Shown here: positions 8,157 to 16,400 of the stretch, in pieces | Layout of the letters: each line of letters opens with the position of its first letter | Numbering within the stretch: position 1 is the first letter of the stretch | Source of the DNA: CAYXDO01 sp964463485 | Lineage (GTDB): Bacteria > Myxococcota > Kuafuiibacteriia > Kuafuiibacteriales > Kuafuiibacteriaceae | Reading direction: 5' to 3' | Assembly: GCA_964463485.1 (NCBI GenBank) | Contig: CAYXDO010000033.1 | Span: 1 to 64,000, forward strand | DNA: 64,000 nt | The notes under the pieces: generated by a model | What the model was told of the DNA's origin: nothing | Databases searched by the model: none | Seen by the model: only the letters and a program-made list of their open reading frames with translations | Program-made: the position numbers and the translations under genes

Positions 8157-11054
8157 CTAGTTATCCTTCACGTAACGCTTGCCGCCTTCGCCCGACTCGA
8201 CGCGGACCTTGAACGGCAGCTTCAGCAAGTAGCCGTCGAACTCCCGCGAGAACGTCCGGAACGCACGCGGTGACCCGAGGAACTGTGTGACCTCGGGCTC
8301 CGTAATCGCGCCGTGCTTCTCGATGTGAACGAACACCTTCCGCACGGCCTCTGTCTCGAACGCGTCCGCCCACGCGAGCACCGTCGTCGTCGTGGTCTCG
8401 ACCGGCGGCGGCTTCGACGGACGGCGGGTCGGCCTCGGTGTTTCGGGTCGAGCGGGTGCGCTGCGCGAGAGCCGCGAACCAACTGAGAACCAGGCTTCCG
8501 GCATCGCTGCGCGCACGGTCTCCACGCCGTCCGGGTGGTGAAGCTCGACGCGGGCACGCTCGTCTCGCGGTCCTTCGAGCGCGAAGAACAGCTCGGTCCA
8601 TGTCTGGCTGACCGGGAGCTGCAGGCGGCCATTCTGGAGAGTGCCCGCGCCGGTGGCGTCACGCAGCGCAGTCGTGATGTCGGCGCGCTCAGGCACTCGC
8701 AACGCGACCGAGATTCGCGACGACGCCGTGAACCCGAGGCTCGAGCGCTCCTTGTCGAGCACCAGCCGCACGCGAAGCCGATGGAGCCCGACGACGTCCG
8801 GTAGAGCCTCGGCCTCGATGGCGCACTCTGCGAGCGACCGACCCTCCGCACGCGGGCGCGTCACGGTGAGCACCGGGATGATGCGTTCCTGGGGTGAGTT
8901 TCCACCGTGCACGAAGCTCGCGCCGACCGTGCCCGTCGCGAAGCTCGCGGTGTCCTCGCGCAGCAATAGGTAACCTTCGAGGCCCTCGTACCCGAGCGAC
9001 TTCAGAGAAACCGGCAGCATCCCGGCTTCTTCGCGCGGATGTTCGTCGAGCACATGGCGGCGACTCGGGTCGGTCTTCTTGCCGTACGGCTGAATCCGCG
9101 TCGTCTCGTCCTGCAACAGGAAGCCGTGGTCCGCGGTGAACACGAAGTGCTTCACGCCCGCGAGCTGCAGGTGCTGTCGCGCGGCCTTGAGTTGCTGGAG
9201 CGTCGACTCGAACGATGCGAGCCCGACGTTGGCTTCTCCCGCGTCGTCGATCTCGGTCGAGTGCACGATGACGAGCGTGTGGGGCGCGAGCTTGCGCTTC
9301 AGCTCGGTCGTCTTCGCTTCGCCGATCTCGCCTAGCTTGAGTGAGATGCCCGCTTTGCTGACTGTGCGTAGACCCATCGCACGCGCCCGAGTGTCGGGCC
9401 GGTTCACGGTGTACTCACCCGTCTTGAACCCTTGAAACACCCCTGCGACGTGGAGCCGACCGGCCTGCGCGACGGGCGCGAGCGCATTCATACCCACCGG
9501 CGTGATGGTCGGCAACTCGGCCAGGCGGGGCTTCAAGTCGACGATCGTCCCAGGCACCTCGAAGTCTTCGACCAGCTCCGCCGCCATCTCGTAGCGGAAC
9601 GCGTCGACCATGAATAACGCGACCTTCTCACCGAGCGCGAGCAACGGCACGACGACTTGCTCGAAGAGGGTCCGTTGCTGGAGTGAGTCCGGCGGCAAGA
9701 AGCCGTGCTCCTTGCACACGCCGGTGAAGTCGCGCGCGAGGTCGTCGGCCCATGCTCGGTGTCGCGCACGAAGCGAGCCCACGACCTCCTTGAGCGCGCC
9801 GAAGTACGGGAGCCTCGGCTCCAAGAGAGCCAGGCGGCGCTGCTCGAACCGGCGGTGCGCGCCGTCCACGAGGTACCCATCCACGGCGTAGCGCTCGGTG
9901 GCTTCTTCGAGGCTTCGTGCACCACGTAAGGGTCGCTCGTGGCGTGTGAGTACGGTCCCGAACTCAGCGGCCTCGGCCACGAGATTCCACGCCCATCGTC
10001 GCGTCTGGTCGCGCTTGAGCCAGAAGGAACGGTCACCTTCGCGCGCATGGCACCAAGCCTTCGCCTTCGCCCAGTCACCAAGAGCCAGTGCCTCGACCGC
10101 GCCCGCGAGCACACGGTTCTCTTCCTCGCGGAAGGTATCGACCTGCCCGAGGTCTTCGGCCGACATGAGTCTCAGCTCGGCGGCCACGAAAGACTCGACC
10201 TCGTCCGCAAGCCGCACGTACGCGTCTGGGTGGCGAGCCCGGAGCTGCTCCACAACACCGCGGCATGCCCTCACGATCGGCGCGTCGAGGTCTCGGAGCC
10301 GCATCAACGCCTCGAGGTGCGGCGGGCGCCTCAGGTCATGGACGTACTCGACGCTGAGCAACCAAGCCCCCGCCGCGGACAGCACCTCCGGCAGCCGCAA
10401 AGGCGTGTCTGCGCGTTCGGGCGTGAATTGTCGCACCCAAGGCTCGTCCAGCCCCGTGAGCGCATGCAGATACGCCTGGAAAGCCGCCAGCTTCTCGGGG
10501 ACGTCGATGCGCGCCTGGAGCACGGACGGGTCACCGCCGAGCGCCTCGACCAGCACTGCCGGGCCCACGTCCTCCAGGAACCGCAGGAGATCTTCGGAGC
10601 GCCCCGACATCGCCGCCGCCAGCCAACGGTCGGCCTCCTCGAGGCTCGGCTCGTTTGCCAAGAACGCGTCCACCTCCGACGCTGCGACCCGACCCACCGC
10701 AGCCTCGCGCACGAGCGTCTCGAAGGACTTCCGAAACCGGACTCCGGACGCGTACAGCTCCAGCACCGGCGTCGCGCGGATGCTCTCTTCGTTGAAGCCG
10801 GGCATGTGGATGAGTACGGGCTGCTTGTCGAGCCCACTGCCGAACGGCTCCAGCTCGAACAGAAGCTCCAGGAAGCTCCCCCGGAACGCCACGACCGGGT
10901 GCGGGAAGGCGCTCTCCTTTGCGCGCTGGGCGAGCGCGTCGACGAAGCCCCTGTAGTGAGCGTCTTTGTCGAGCCACACGACCACGCCTTGCCTGCGCAA
11001 CTCGGCGGCGACCTCACGTTCGAGGGCTTGGGTGACGGGACCGAGGTCGGTCAC
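8157..11054 (-). CDS. pglZ: BREX phosphatase-domain protein PglZ
   Basis: The product has 965 residues, a normal length. The PglZ core of the alkaline-phosphatase superfamily is visible: FMVDAFRYEM at 481-490, LPTITPVGMNAL from 514, HSTEIDDAGE, and FVFTADHGFLL with the metal-binding DHG. A disordered PRPTRRPSKPPP linker precedes a small C-terminal domain. PglZ interacts with the methyltransferase PglX in BREX and is needed for both methylation and phage exclusion. Translation starts at a GTG (11054) that overlaps a TGA by GTGA. The codons for VTDLGPVTQ are repeated twice upstream, at 13264 and 16185, as truncated copies, so this gene start has been a recombination hot spot. Confidence 0.93.
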   Translation of the reverse strand: MTDLGPVTQALEREVAAELRRQGVVVWLDKDAHYRGFVDALAQRAKESAFPHPVVAFRGSFLELLFELEPFGSGLDKQPVLIHMPGFNEESIRATPVLELYASGVRFRKSFETLVREAAVGRVAASEVDAFLANEPSLEEADRWLAAAMSGRSEDLLRFLEDVGPAVLVEALGGDPSVLQARIDVPEKLAAFQAYLHALTGLDEPWVRQFTPERADTPLRLPEVLSAAGAWLLSVEYVHDLRRPPHLEALMRLRDLDAPIVRACRGVVEQLRARHPDAYVRLADEVESFVAAELRLMSAEDLGQVDTFREEENRVLAGAVEALALGDWAKAKAWCHAREGDRSFWLKRDQTRRWAWNLVAEAAEFGTVLTRHERPLRGARSLEEATERYAVDGYLVDGAHRRFEQRRLALLEPRLPYFGALKEVVGSLRARHRAWADDLARDFTGVCKEHGFLPPDSLQQRTLFEQVVVPLLALGEKVALFMVDAFRYEMAAELVEDFEVPGTIVDLKPRLAELPTITPVGMNALAPVAQAGRLHVAGVFQGFKTGEYTVNRPDTRARAMGLRTVSKAGISLKLGEIGEAKTTELKRKLAPHTLVIVHSTEIDDAGEANVGLASFESTLQQLKAARQHLQLAGVKHFVFTADHGFLLQDETTRIQPYGKKTDPSRRHVLDEHPREEAGMLPVSLKSLGYEGLEGYLLLREDTASFATGTVGASFVHGGNSPQERIIPVLTVTRPRAEGRSLAECAIEAEALPDVVGLHRLRVRLVLDKERSSLGFTASSRISVALRVPERADITTALRDATGAGTLQNGRLQLPVSQTWTELFFALEGPRDERARVELHHPDGVETVRAAMPEAWFSVGSRLSRSAPARPETPRPTRRPSKPPPVETTTTTVLAWADAFETEAVRKVFVHIEKHGAITEPEVTQFLGSPRAFRTFSREFDGYLLKLPFKVRVESGEGGKRYVKDN

Positions 11055-11300
11055 GGCGTCCCCATCGCGCAGGCGGCCTGGTCAGGGCCCATCGCGCAGG
11101 CGACCTGGTCAGGGCCGCCCGGTGTTCTGGGACGTGTGCCTCCGAATCCACAAGCCTTTCTTTGACACAACTCGCGGCGTGGGGAAACAACCTCGACCGA
11201 TCGAGATAACCGCGGCCGATAACCGCGCTCTACCGAAACCGAAGTCCAAGAATTCGCAAACTTGCGCCCGATAACCGCGCCGATAACTGCGTTCATGAAG
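11055..11300 (-). promoter_or_regulatory. pglZ upstream element, copy A, with four GCGGTTATC repeats
   Basis: On the plus strand GATAACCGCG occurs at 11205-11214, 11218-11227 and 11270-11279, with GATAACTGCG at 11282-11291. That gives two pairs with 13- and 12-bp periods. A short frame (MNAVIGAVIGRKF, 11296 to 11051) runs through it and ends at the GTGA with pglZ. The repeats fall in different frames of that ORF and recur in copy B, which points to a DNA- or RNA-level site such as an operator. The region also holds a 27-bp tandem duplication (11062-11088, 11089-11115). Confidence 0.6.
11062..11115. repeat. 27-bp tandem duplication upstream of pglZ
   Basis: Two adjacent 27-bp units starting CCATCGCGCAGGCG differ by a single base. 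Copy B of the element (16186-16400) has only one diverged unit, so the duplication is recent and local. Confidence 0.8.
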
Positions 11301-11358
11301 GCTCCGCAACCAATCTCGTAAACGGCGGGCAACTCGCTGGCACGTTCGAGGCGGCCGC

Positions 11359-12024
11359 TCACTTCTTCCCCACTTGTTCGAGGCGTTCCACCCACGCCGC
11401 GAAGTGGCTGCACTCAGCTCGCATCGCGGGTAGGCCGATTTCCAGGGCTCCGACCAGACCATGAAGCGGTTTGATGTATCCGGTCACGATCGCCTCGATG
11501 CGTTTGGACGGTGCGGTGGTCGCACCATCGTTGATGTGCTCGGGGCTCTCGAACTGGCCGCGAATCCTCTGGAAGGAGGCCGCCAGCCCAGGCAAACCGA
11601 CACCAGAAGCGAATCGCACTGGGTCCGAGAACAGCACGGCCTCGAACTCGTGCATCTGAATGTAGGGCACGAGTTGACCTCGATTCCAAGATTCACCCAA
11701 CTCCAAAGCGATCGCGTCGAGCATCGCCGCCTCCAGCTTCGCGGCTTTCGCTGCCGGTGGATCGGCCGCAACTATGGTGGCCTTTCCAGGGAAGCTCGTC
11801 GGAAGGCGAAAGTAGTCGAAGCAGGTCGTGACAACTGCATCACGGTCTTCGCGAAGCAGCGATATCAACTCCTTCCGGACTCGGTCCCACGGCCGAATGC
11901 CTCCCTTATGGCCAGGCACGCCCAAGATGCGGGCCGAGATCCACAGCTCGAGGGTCGGCGCGAGAACCTCCCTCACGAAGCCCTCCTCGGTTTGGCCTTC
12001 GACCAGCGCCAGTATTCGCTTCAT
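11359..12024 (-). CDS. DUF4276 (Toprim-like) protein, partner of the AAA ATPase
   Basis: The product has 221 residues beginning MKRILALVEGQTEEGFVREV, the diagnostic opening of DUF4276, whose conserved Glu and later Asp residues suggest a Toprim-type nuclease fold. MHEFEAVLFSDP (about residues 122-133) is the second conserved block. Its ATG overlaps the TGA of the ATPase gene (ATGA), so the two form a coupled pair. ATPase plus Toprim-like pairs are common in defence (OLD-like, PARIS-like and AbiL-like systems), where the ATPase senses phage proteins or DNA and releases or activates a nuclease. Here the pair sits inside BREX between pglX and pglZ, as cargo. The exact system type cannot be fixed from sequence alone. 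Confidence 0.75.
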   Translation of the reverse strand: MKRILALVEGQTEEGFVREVLAPTLELWISARILGVPGHKGGIRPWDRVRKELISLLREDRDAVVTTCFDYFRLPTSFPGKATIVAADPPAAKAAKLEAAMLDAIALELGESWNRGQLVPYIQMHEFEAVLFSDPVRFASGVGLPGLAASFQRIRGQFESPEHINDGATTAPSKRIEAIVTGYIKPLHGLVGALEIGLPAMRAECSHFAAWVERLEQVGKK

Positions 12025-13148
12025 CGTCCCGGACCCCCGCCAATGACGTTCTTCTGCCAGAGCTGACCCAAGCTGAAGTCTTCGAGCCAGCTCGCCAGCC
12101 GAACAGGGTCGAGGCGCTCGAACTTCGATGTTCCGTCTCGATGCTCAGTTACGATCACCTCAGCTGGCTCGAACTCATTCAGCAGCGTGGGTGACTGCGT
12201 GCACAAGATGACTTGAGCTCGCAATGAAGCCTGCTTGGCGAGCCCGGCCACAAGAGTTAGCGCGTACGGATGGAGACCCAACTCAGGCTCGTCGATGATG
12301 ATCGTTCGTGGAGGATTCGGCTGAAGCAGCGCTAGCACGAGACACATCAGGCGCAACGAACCGTCGGAGAGCTGACTGGCGTGAAAGGTATATTCGGAAC
12401 CGCTTTGCCTCCAGCGAAGCTCGGTCTGCTCAGGATTGTCGACCAGCGGATCGACCTCGAAGTCCTCGAAGTAAGGGACGGCGAGACGAACGATATTGCG
12501 AATCATCTGATACGCTCGAGGCTCCTGAGTGCGTAGGCGAAACAGAAGGGGTGCGAGATTCGCCGCATCCGGAAACAACCGTCCTGAATCCCGGATCCAT
12601 TGGCGCTTCTTCAGCTCTGCAGACTCGCTCGTGTCATGGAAATGGTAGACCGTCCAGCTCTTCACGGATGGATACACGAAGTGCAAGATGCCTTTGGCGT
12701 TGCGAGCCTCCTCCTCCTCGTATGCTTCTCGAAGCTTGGATTCCTCGAGCCCTGAACCCAACGACAAGAACCGCTGCTCGGCTGGGATGCTCCAAACGTT
12801 CCCCTCCCAGTAGATCGCCTCGTCAGCGAGCATGAGCGTGTTGCCAGCCGTTGGCTCGAGTCTAAAACCGTACCCGTTGGTGCCGAACTTGAAGAACGCC
12901 CCCATGGAAGGCGTGACTTTGGAACCCTGGTGAAGCAACCGATCGGGACCCCCTTCTTTGGCGACGCGGTAGCGCAAGCGCTGGTCAACGATGTCGGCGA
13001 CGAGTCGAAAGAGGCTCACGAGGTTGCTCTTCCCCGAGCCGTTCGCGCCGACGAACACGTTGAGACTATCCAGCCGGATGTCGATTTGGTCTCGGATGGA
13101 CTTATAGCCCTTCACCGCGACCTCATCGATGGGTCGTGTCGTGTTCAT
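12021..13148 (-). CDS. AAA (OLD/ABC-like) ATPase of a two-gene defence module
   Basis: The product has 375 residues. It shows the SMC/ABC-like pattern: VAVKGYKSIRDQIDIRLDSL leading to Walker A GANGSGKS (34-41), an ABC signature-like SDGSLRLM, and Walker B TIIIDEPELGLHP (about 280-292). That is typical of AAA_15/AAA_21 ATPases that work with a Toprim or DUF4276 nuclease. It is the first gene of the coupled pair with the DUF4276 gene. The start is only about 15 bp from a scar made of pglZ and pglX fragments, so the cargo was placed precisely at the old gene boundary. No nuclease domain of its own is seen. Confidence 0.8.
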   Translation of the reverse strand: MNTTRPIDEVAVKGYKSIRDQIDIRLDSLNVFVGANGSGKSNLVSLFRLVADIVDQRLRYRVAKEGGPDRLLHQGSKVTPSMGAFFKFGTNGYGFRLEPTAGNTLMLADEAIYWEGNVWSIPAEQRFLSLGSGLEESKLREAYEEEEARNAKGILHFVYPSVKSWTVYHFHDTSESAELKKRQWIRDSGRLFPDAANLAPLLFRLRTQEPRAYQMIRNIVRLAVPYFEDFEVDPLVDNPEQTELRWRQSGSEYTFHASQLSDGSLRLMCLVLALLQPNPPRTIIIDEPELGLHPYALTLVAGLAKQASLRAQVILCTQSPTLLNEFEPAEVIVTEHRDGTSKFERLDPVRLASWLEDFSLGQLWQKNVIGGGPGR

Positions 13149-13159
13149 TCGCTTGCCTC

Positions 13160-13264
13160 CTGCTCCGATGAGTTGACCATCAACCCATCGTCGAGGTCCA
13201 TGACGTACTTCGCCTCGACCTCGTCGCGCTCGAGGGCTTGGGTGACAGGGCCGAGGTCGGTCAC
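13160..13264 (-). pseudogene. scar 2: pglZ start fused to an internal pglX piece
   Basis: Reading the minus strand, a GTG at 13264 begins VTDLGPVTQALER, the N-terminus of PglZ. After 13 codons it switches to EVEAKYVMDLDDGLMVNSS, which matches PglX at about residues 1151-1170. At DNA level 13165-13222 matches 18640-18697 with 53 of 58 bases identical. The GTG overlaps the stop of the upstream AlbA_2 gene by GTGA, as a real pglZ start would. It is a remnant of a lost pglZ...pglX pair. Confidence 0.85.
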
Positions 13265-15171
13265 GAGGTGCTTCCCGTCTTGGTTCGGTACGCCTGGTCT
13301 GGATGCGTCGGCGACTCGGGGTGAGTACGTTCGAGGCGCCCGTCCCGCACGAGCGGAGCGAGGTGCTTGTCGACCAGCTTCCGAACGCTGCGCCCCAACA
13401 CCACGCTCAGCTCCGCGGGAGTCCACGGTCGAATGCCACAGAGCTCGACGATGGCCGTGCGCAGTCGACCTTCAGGTGCGCGCTTCGGCAACGACCGGAC
13501 CCGAGCTTGGAGCGGGTCCGGAAGGCCGCCGAGGAGATCTCGAACCCGAGGGTTCTCGAGCTCACCCCCTTGCGGATCAAGCTCACCCCTTTGCGGGTCA
13601 AGCTCACCCCCTTGCGCCCCAAGCTCACCCCTTTCGGATGGTGTGACCGGGTTTTCTAGCTCCACCCCTTCCGACCGCAGCTCCCCCGTTTCGGCGGTCG
13701 GGCGCACCGCAGGGCGGAGCACGTAATACGTCTGGGAGCTGGCGCCGCGCTGCTCGACGAGCCCGAGATCTCGCAGGCCGCGTAGGGCTGCGCTCGCGGC
13801 GAGGGTGTCGAGGCCGGTCAGGTCTCGAAGGACGGCGTTCCGGATTTCGCCCAGCTCGCGGCAGTACACGAGCGCGAGCTGCTGCTCCTTGGAGAGGCTG
13901 TCGCCCACGGCTCCCAGCCACGCGCGCTGCTCGGACGTGAACAGGTGCGCGAACATGAGCGTCGCGACGAAGCGGTTGGACTCGCGGCTCGATTCGAACA
14001 GAGGTCGCGCGAGCTTCGCGGCCTCCATTTCCTCGCGCATGAGCCGGATGCCGCTGCCGATGTTCTCGGCGACGCCGATCTCACGGAAGACGCGGGCGAT
14101 GCGCGGGTTGCGCGAAGCCGAGCCGGGTTGGCCGAGCTTCTCCTCCTCGATCAGTGAGTAGCCGGCGTTCCGAAGCTCGATGCGGTTCGAGTAACGGATG
14201 ACTTGCGTCGGCGTGTGCGTGCGGTAGTCACGATGGCTGAGCGCGTTGACCAGTGCTTCACGAATCGCACGCGCCGGTACCGTCGGCTCGTCGATGCGGA
14301 TGGGCGAGCCCCGCTCGAACCTCGCCGACTTCGGGAGGTCGTCGAGGATGGACGCGAAGATCTTTCGGAAGGTCACGAGCAGAGGTTGTTGGACGTCCAA
14401 CGATTCGACGATGACGCTGTCACCCTCGATCCACTTCGTGCCCGACATGCGGATGTAGTCGACGCGCGCGAGCGGGAAGATGCGGGCAAGCGACAGCGGC
14501 TTCGCGAAGAGTAAGATGCCTGCGACCGTCGGCTCGAGGACTCCGCCCTCTTCCCGCGTGCAACCGAGCGCCTGAACGGTTTGGTACGGGTCGAGCGTTC
14601 GAATGGCCGAGTCGGGCCGACGCTTCAGTAACTCACCGCGGTACTGCTCGATGACTTGAACGTCGAGGTCGTCCATGGTGGCGAACGGCGCCAACGAGTC
14701 CTCGTAGGCGGTGTCGATCGCGAGCTGGTGGAACAGCCGGATGTCCTCGTCCGAGCACGACACGTCGCCGTTGCCGATGCGGCGGAAGGCACCCTTCGGG
14801 AGACCACGTTTCCGCAGGTAGATGGGCTTGTCGGCGGCATTCGCCTCGGGCACGAACACGGCGACCACGACCTTGCCGTCGATTATCTCGGTCCACATCG
14901 TCGGGCGAATGGGTCGGTTGAGCGTCGCGTCGCTGACCTGGCTCTGAAGGTTGGCGGTGAGCGTCTCGGGGTTCGGTACGCCGACAACCTCGTACTCACC
15001 ATCCCGCTTGATGACTCCGAACAGCATCGTGCCGCCGCCGAGGTCGGGCTCGTTGGAAAAGGCCGAGATGGTCTCTAGCGCGGAGTCACCCAGACCTCTC
15101 TTGGCTTCCAGCCCCGCGTGCTCCTCGGCGGTCCTCAGCTCGGCGAGGATTTCGGCGACGGGTCGCTTCAC
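13261..15171 (-). CDS. AlbA_2-domain / HATPase_c_4 regulator-like protein (cargo 2)
   Basis: The product has 636 residues from a GTG at 15171 that overlaps the SEC-C gene stop by GTGA. Frames extending further upstream run into that gene and are rejected. The N-terminus has the AlbA_2 (Schlafen-type) pattern: AGLEAKRGLGDSALETISAF, then a Gly-rich GGGTMLFGVI and IYLRKRGLPKGAFRRIGNGD. The middle carries the RecG-like/HATPase_c_4 block ALVNALSHRDYRTHTPTQV. A winged helix follows. Near the C-terminus a short repeat (GELD/GPQG units, 13555-13630, about 21-bp period) forms a linker. Such proteins are usually annotated as transcriptional regulators, and many occur in defence islands. Its stop is coupled to the truncated pglZ start. 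Confidence 0.75.
   Translation of the reverse strand: MKRPVAEILAELRTAEEHAGLEAKRGLGDSALETISAFSNEPDLGGGTMLFGVIKRDGEYEVVGVPNPETLTANLQSQVSDATLNRPIRPTMWTEIIDGKVVVAVFVPEANAADKPIYLRKRGLPKGAFRRIGNGDVSCSDEDIRLFHQLAIDTAYEDSLAPFATMDDLDVQVIEQYRGELLKRRPDSAIRTLDPYQTVQALGCTREEGGVLEPTVAGILLFAKPLSLARIFPLARVDYIRMSGTKWIEGDSVIVESLDVQQPLLVTFRKIFASILDDLPKSARFERGSPIRIDEPTVPARAIREALVNALSHRDYRTHTPTQVIRYSNRIELRNAGYSLIEEEKLGQPGSASRNPRIARVFREIGVAENIGSGIRLMREEMEAAKLARPLFESSRESNRFVATLMFAHLFTSEQRAWLGAVGDSLSKEQQLALVYCRELGEIRNAVLRDLTGLDTLAASAALRGLRDLGLVEQRGASSQTYYVLRPAVRPTAETGELRSEGVELENPVTPSERGELGAQGGELDPQRGELDPQGGELENPRVRDLLGGLPDPLQARVRSLPKRAPEGRLRTAIVELCGIRPWTPAELSVVLGRSVRKLVDKHLAPLVRDGRLERTHPESPTHPDQAYRTKTGSTS
13555..13630 (-). 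repeat. 21-bp tandem repeats inside the AlbA_2 gene
   Basis: Four to five degenerate 21-bp units (core AAGCTCACCCC on the plus strand) encode repeats of GELxPQG between the winged helix and the C-terminal domain. They are in frame, so they lengthen a linker rather than break the gene. Confidence 0.8.
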
Positions 15172-16097
15172 GAGGGCGCCTCGGTGCCCCCGACCAGGTG
15201 GACCACGTCCGTTCGACGGCTCTCGTGCCAGGAGAACTCTACAACTCGGCGCACACCCAGATGTCGAACCCAGACCTGACGAGGTCGATACCACGCCTCG
15301 TTGTAGTGCCCAGACGCGCCGGTCTGCGGCTGAAGCAAGAGGATGGCGAAACTGAACCCATTCATGTCCGTCTGGAGGCCCCACAGTTCGCCGGTGTGCT
15401 CGTCGGGGCGATTGAAGATCAGTTGGAACGACTGCTGACCCGGCGTAAAGCGACCGCCGATGGGCTCCACGAAGTATAGACCCGCGCCCTCCGGAAGCGG
15501 CACACCTTCAAAGACGTGCCGCAGCAACTGCACCTCGAAGGCCGCCGACAGCCGCACTCTCCTGCCCTGGTCCGGCGCGATCCCGGACTTGGCGAAACCA
15601 AGCATCGTCTTCAGCATCCAGCGCTCGACGTCGTGGCCCGAAAACAGCTCGAATGACTCGCTTCGTGGCGACCACGGCGTGGCGTGGATTCGGTGGAAAA
15701 CTTCGAAAAACCGGCCGCCAACCATGTCAAGCGGTGACAGCACGCTGTTATGACCCTCGCAGAGGATCTTGGCTGTCAGACTGTTGATCCCGATCTTCTT
15801 CGGATCGTTCGGACCGCTGAACAAGCCGCGCGGCTCAACAACGCCCGCGTTCGTGAGGCTCTGAAGGAGGTTCTTGGAGAAGTAATGTTCGCGAGACAGC
15901 GAACCCGTACACCCACCGAGGGGAGCGGCGTAGCAGCGATCGACGGCCGATGATGAAGCTGTAGCGGCCGTGAGCAGTGAACCCAGTGGCGGCTTCTCCC
16001 AACGCCCACCGGAACCGCAACATTTCTTCGCCTTGCGGTTTGCGCCGCAGGGACACGGGTCGTTGCGCCCAGGGCCGCGCACAAGCACGTCAGGCAT
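15168..16097 (-). CDS. SEC-C motif protein of unknown function (cargo 2)
   Basis: The product has 309 residues. The N-terminus (about 11-31) is a SEC-C zinc-binding motif, RNDPCPCGANRKAKKCCGSG, with the four metal ligands CxC and CC. The SEC-C motif was first described at the SecA C-terminus and occurs in many unrelated proteins. The rest has no family I recognise. It contains LSREHYFSKNLL and KILCEGHNSVLSPLDMVGG, which resemble an HNH-like Cys/His arrangement, but the motif is incomplete. The gene follows scar 1 by about 20 bp and is coupled to the AlbA_2 gene by GTGA, so the two form one cargo unit. A nuclease or sensor role is possible but unproven. Confidence 0.65.
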   Translation of the reverse strand: MPDVLVRGPGRNDPCPCGANRKAKKCCGSGGRWEKPPLGSLLTAATASSSAVDRCYAAPLGGCTGSLSREHYFSKNLLQSLTNAGVVEPRGLFSGPNDPKKIGINSLTAKILCEGHNSVLSPLDMVGGRFFEVFHRIHATPWSPRSESFELFSGHDVERWMLKTMLGFAKSGIAPDQGRRVRLSAAFEVQLLRHVFEGVPLPEGAGLYFVEPIGGRFTPGQQSFQLIFNRPDEHTGELWGLQTDMNGFSFAILLLQPQTGASGHYNEAWYRPRQVWVRHLGVRRVVEFSWHESRRTDVVHLVGGTEAPS

Positions 16098-16117
16098 GGC
16101 GTGGCTCCCAGTCCAGG

Positions 16118-16185
16118 CGGCTCACTCCCTGGCCTGCTCGGCGTCCTCGAAGAGCGGCTTGGGTGACAGGGCCGAGGTCGGTCAC
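16118..16185 (-). pseudogene. scar 1: pglZ start fused to the pglX 3' end
   Basis: A GTG at 16185 begins VTDLGPVTQA, identical for 29 bases to scar 2 and differing at two from resident pglZ. The sequence then joins a 22-bp block (16137-16158) identical to 18224-18245, the last codons of pglX (PLFEDAE), in another frame. A TGA follows shortly. The order pglZ-then-pglX is the reverse of the operon order, as expected for a collapsed tandem unit. Confidence 0.85.
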
Positions 16186-16400
16186 GACGCCTCCCTCGCG
16201 CAGTAGGCTTGGTCGAGGAGCGCCTTTGCTGGAACGCGCGCGCCCGGGGCGACGAAGCTCTTCCTGACCCGGCACTTCGTGGGCGGGCGCAGCTTTGGCC
16301 TGCCGAGATAACCGCGGCAGATTACCGCGCGCCACCGAAACCGAAGTCCAAGCAATCGCGGAGTTGCGCACGATAACCGCGCCGATAACCGCATTCATGG
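16186..16400 (-). promoter_or_regulatory. pglZ upstream element, copy B
   Basis: This segment is homologous to 11055-11300. GATAACCGCG-type sites lie at 16307-16316, 16320-16329 (one change), 16372-16381 and 16384-16393, with the same 13- and 12-bp pairing and the same distance between pairs. The short frame MNAVIGAVIVRN starts at 16398 and overlaps the stop of the preceding AlbA_2 gene (ATGA), but here runs on through scar 1. The conserved repeats rather than the peptide look selected. Confidence 0.6.

Noticed and set aside
11051..11296. 81-codon ORF MNAVIGAVI... coupled to pglZ
   Set aside because: Tempting because of the GTGA overlap and a similar frame in copy B, but the conserved GCGGTTATC repeats fall in different frames and the C-terminal halves do not match. 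Treated as a regulatory DNA element.
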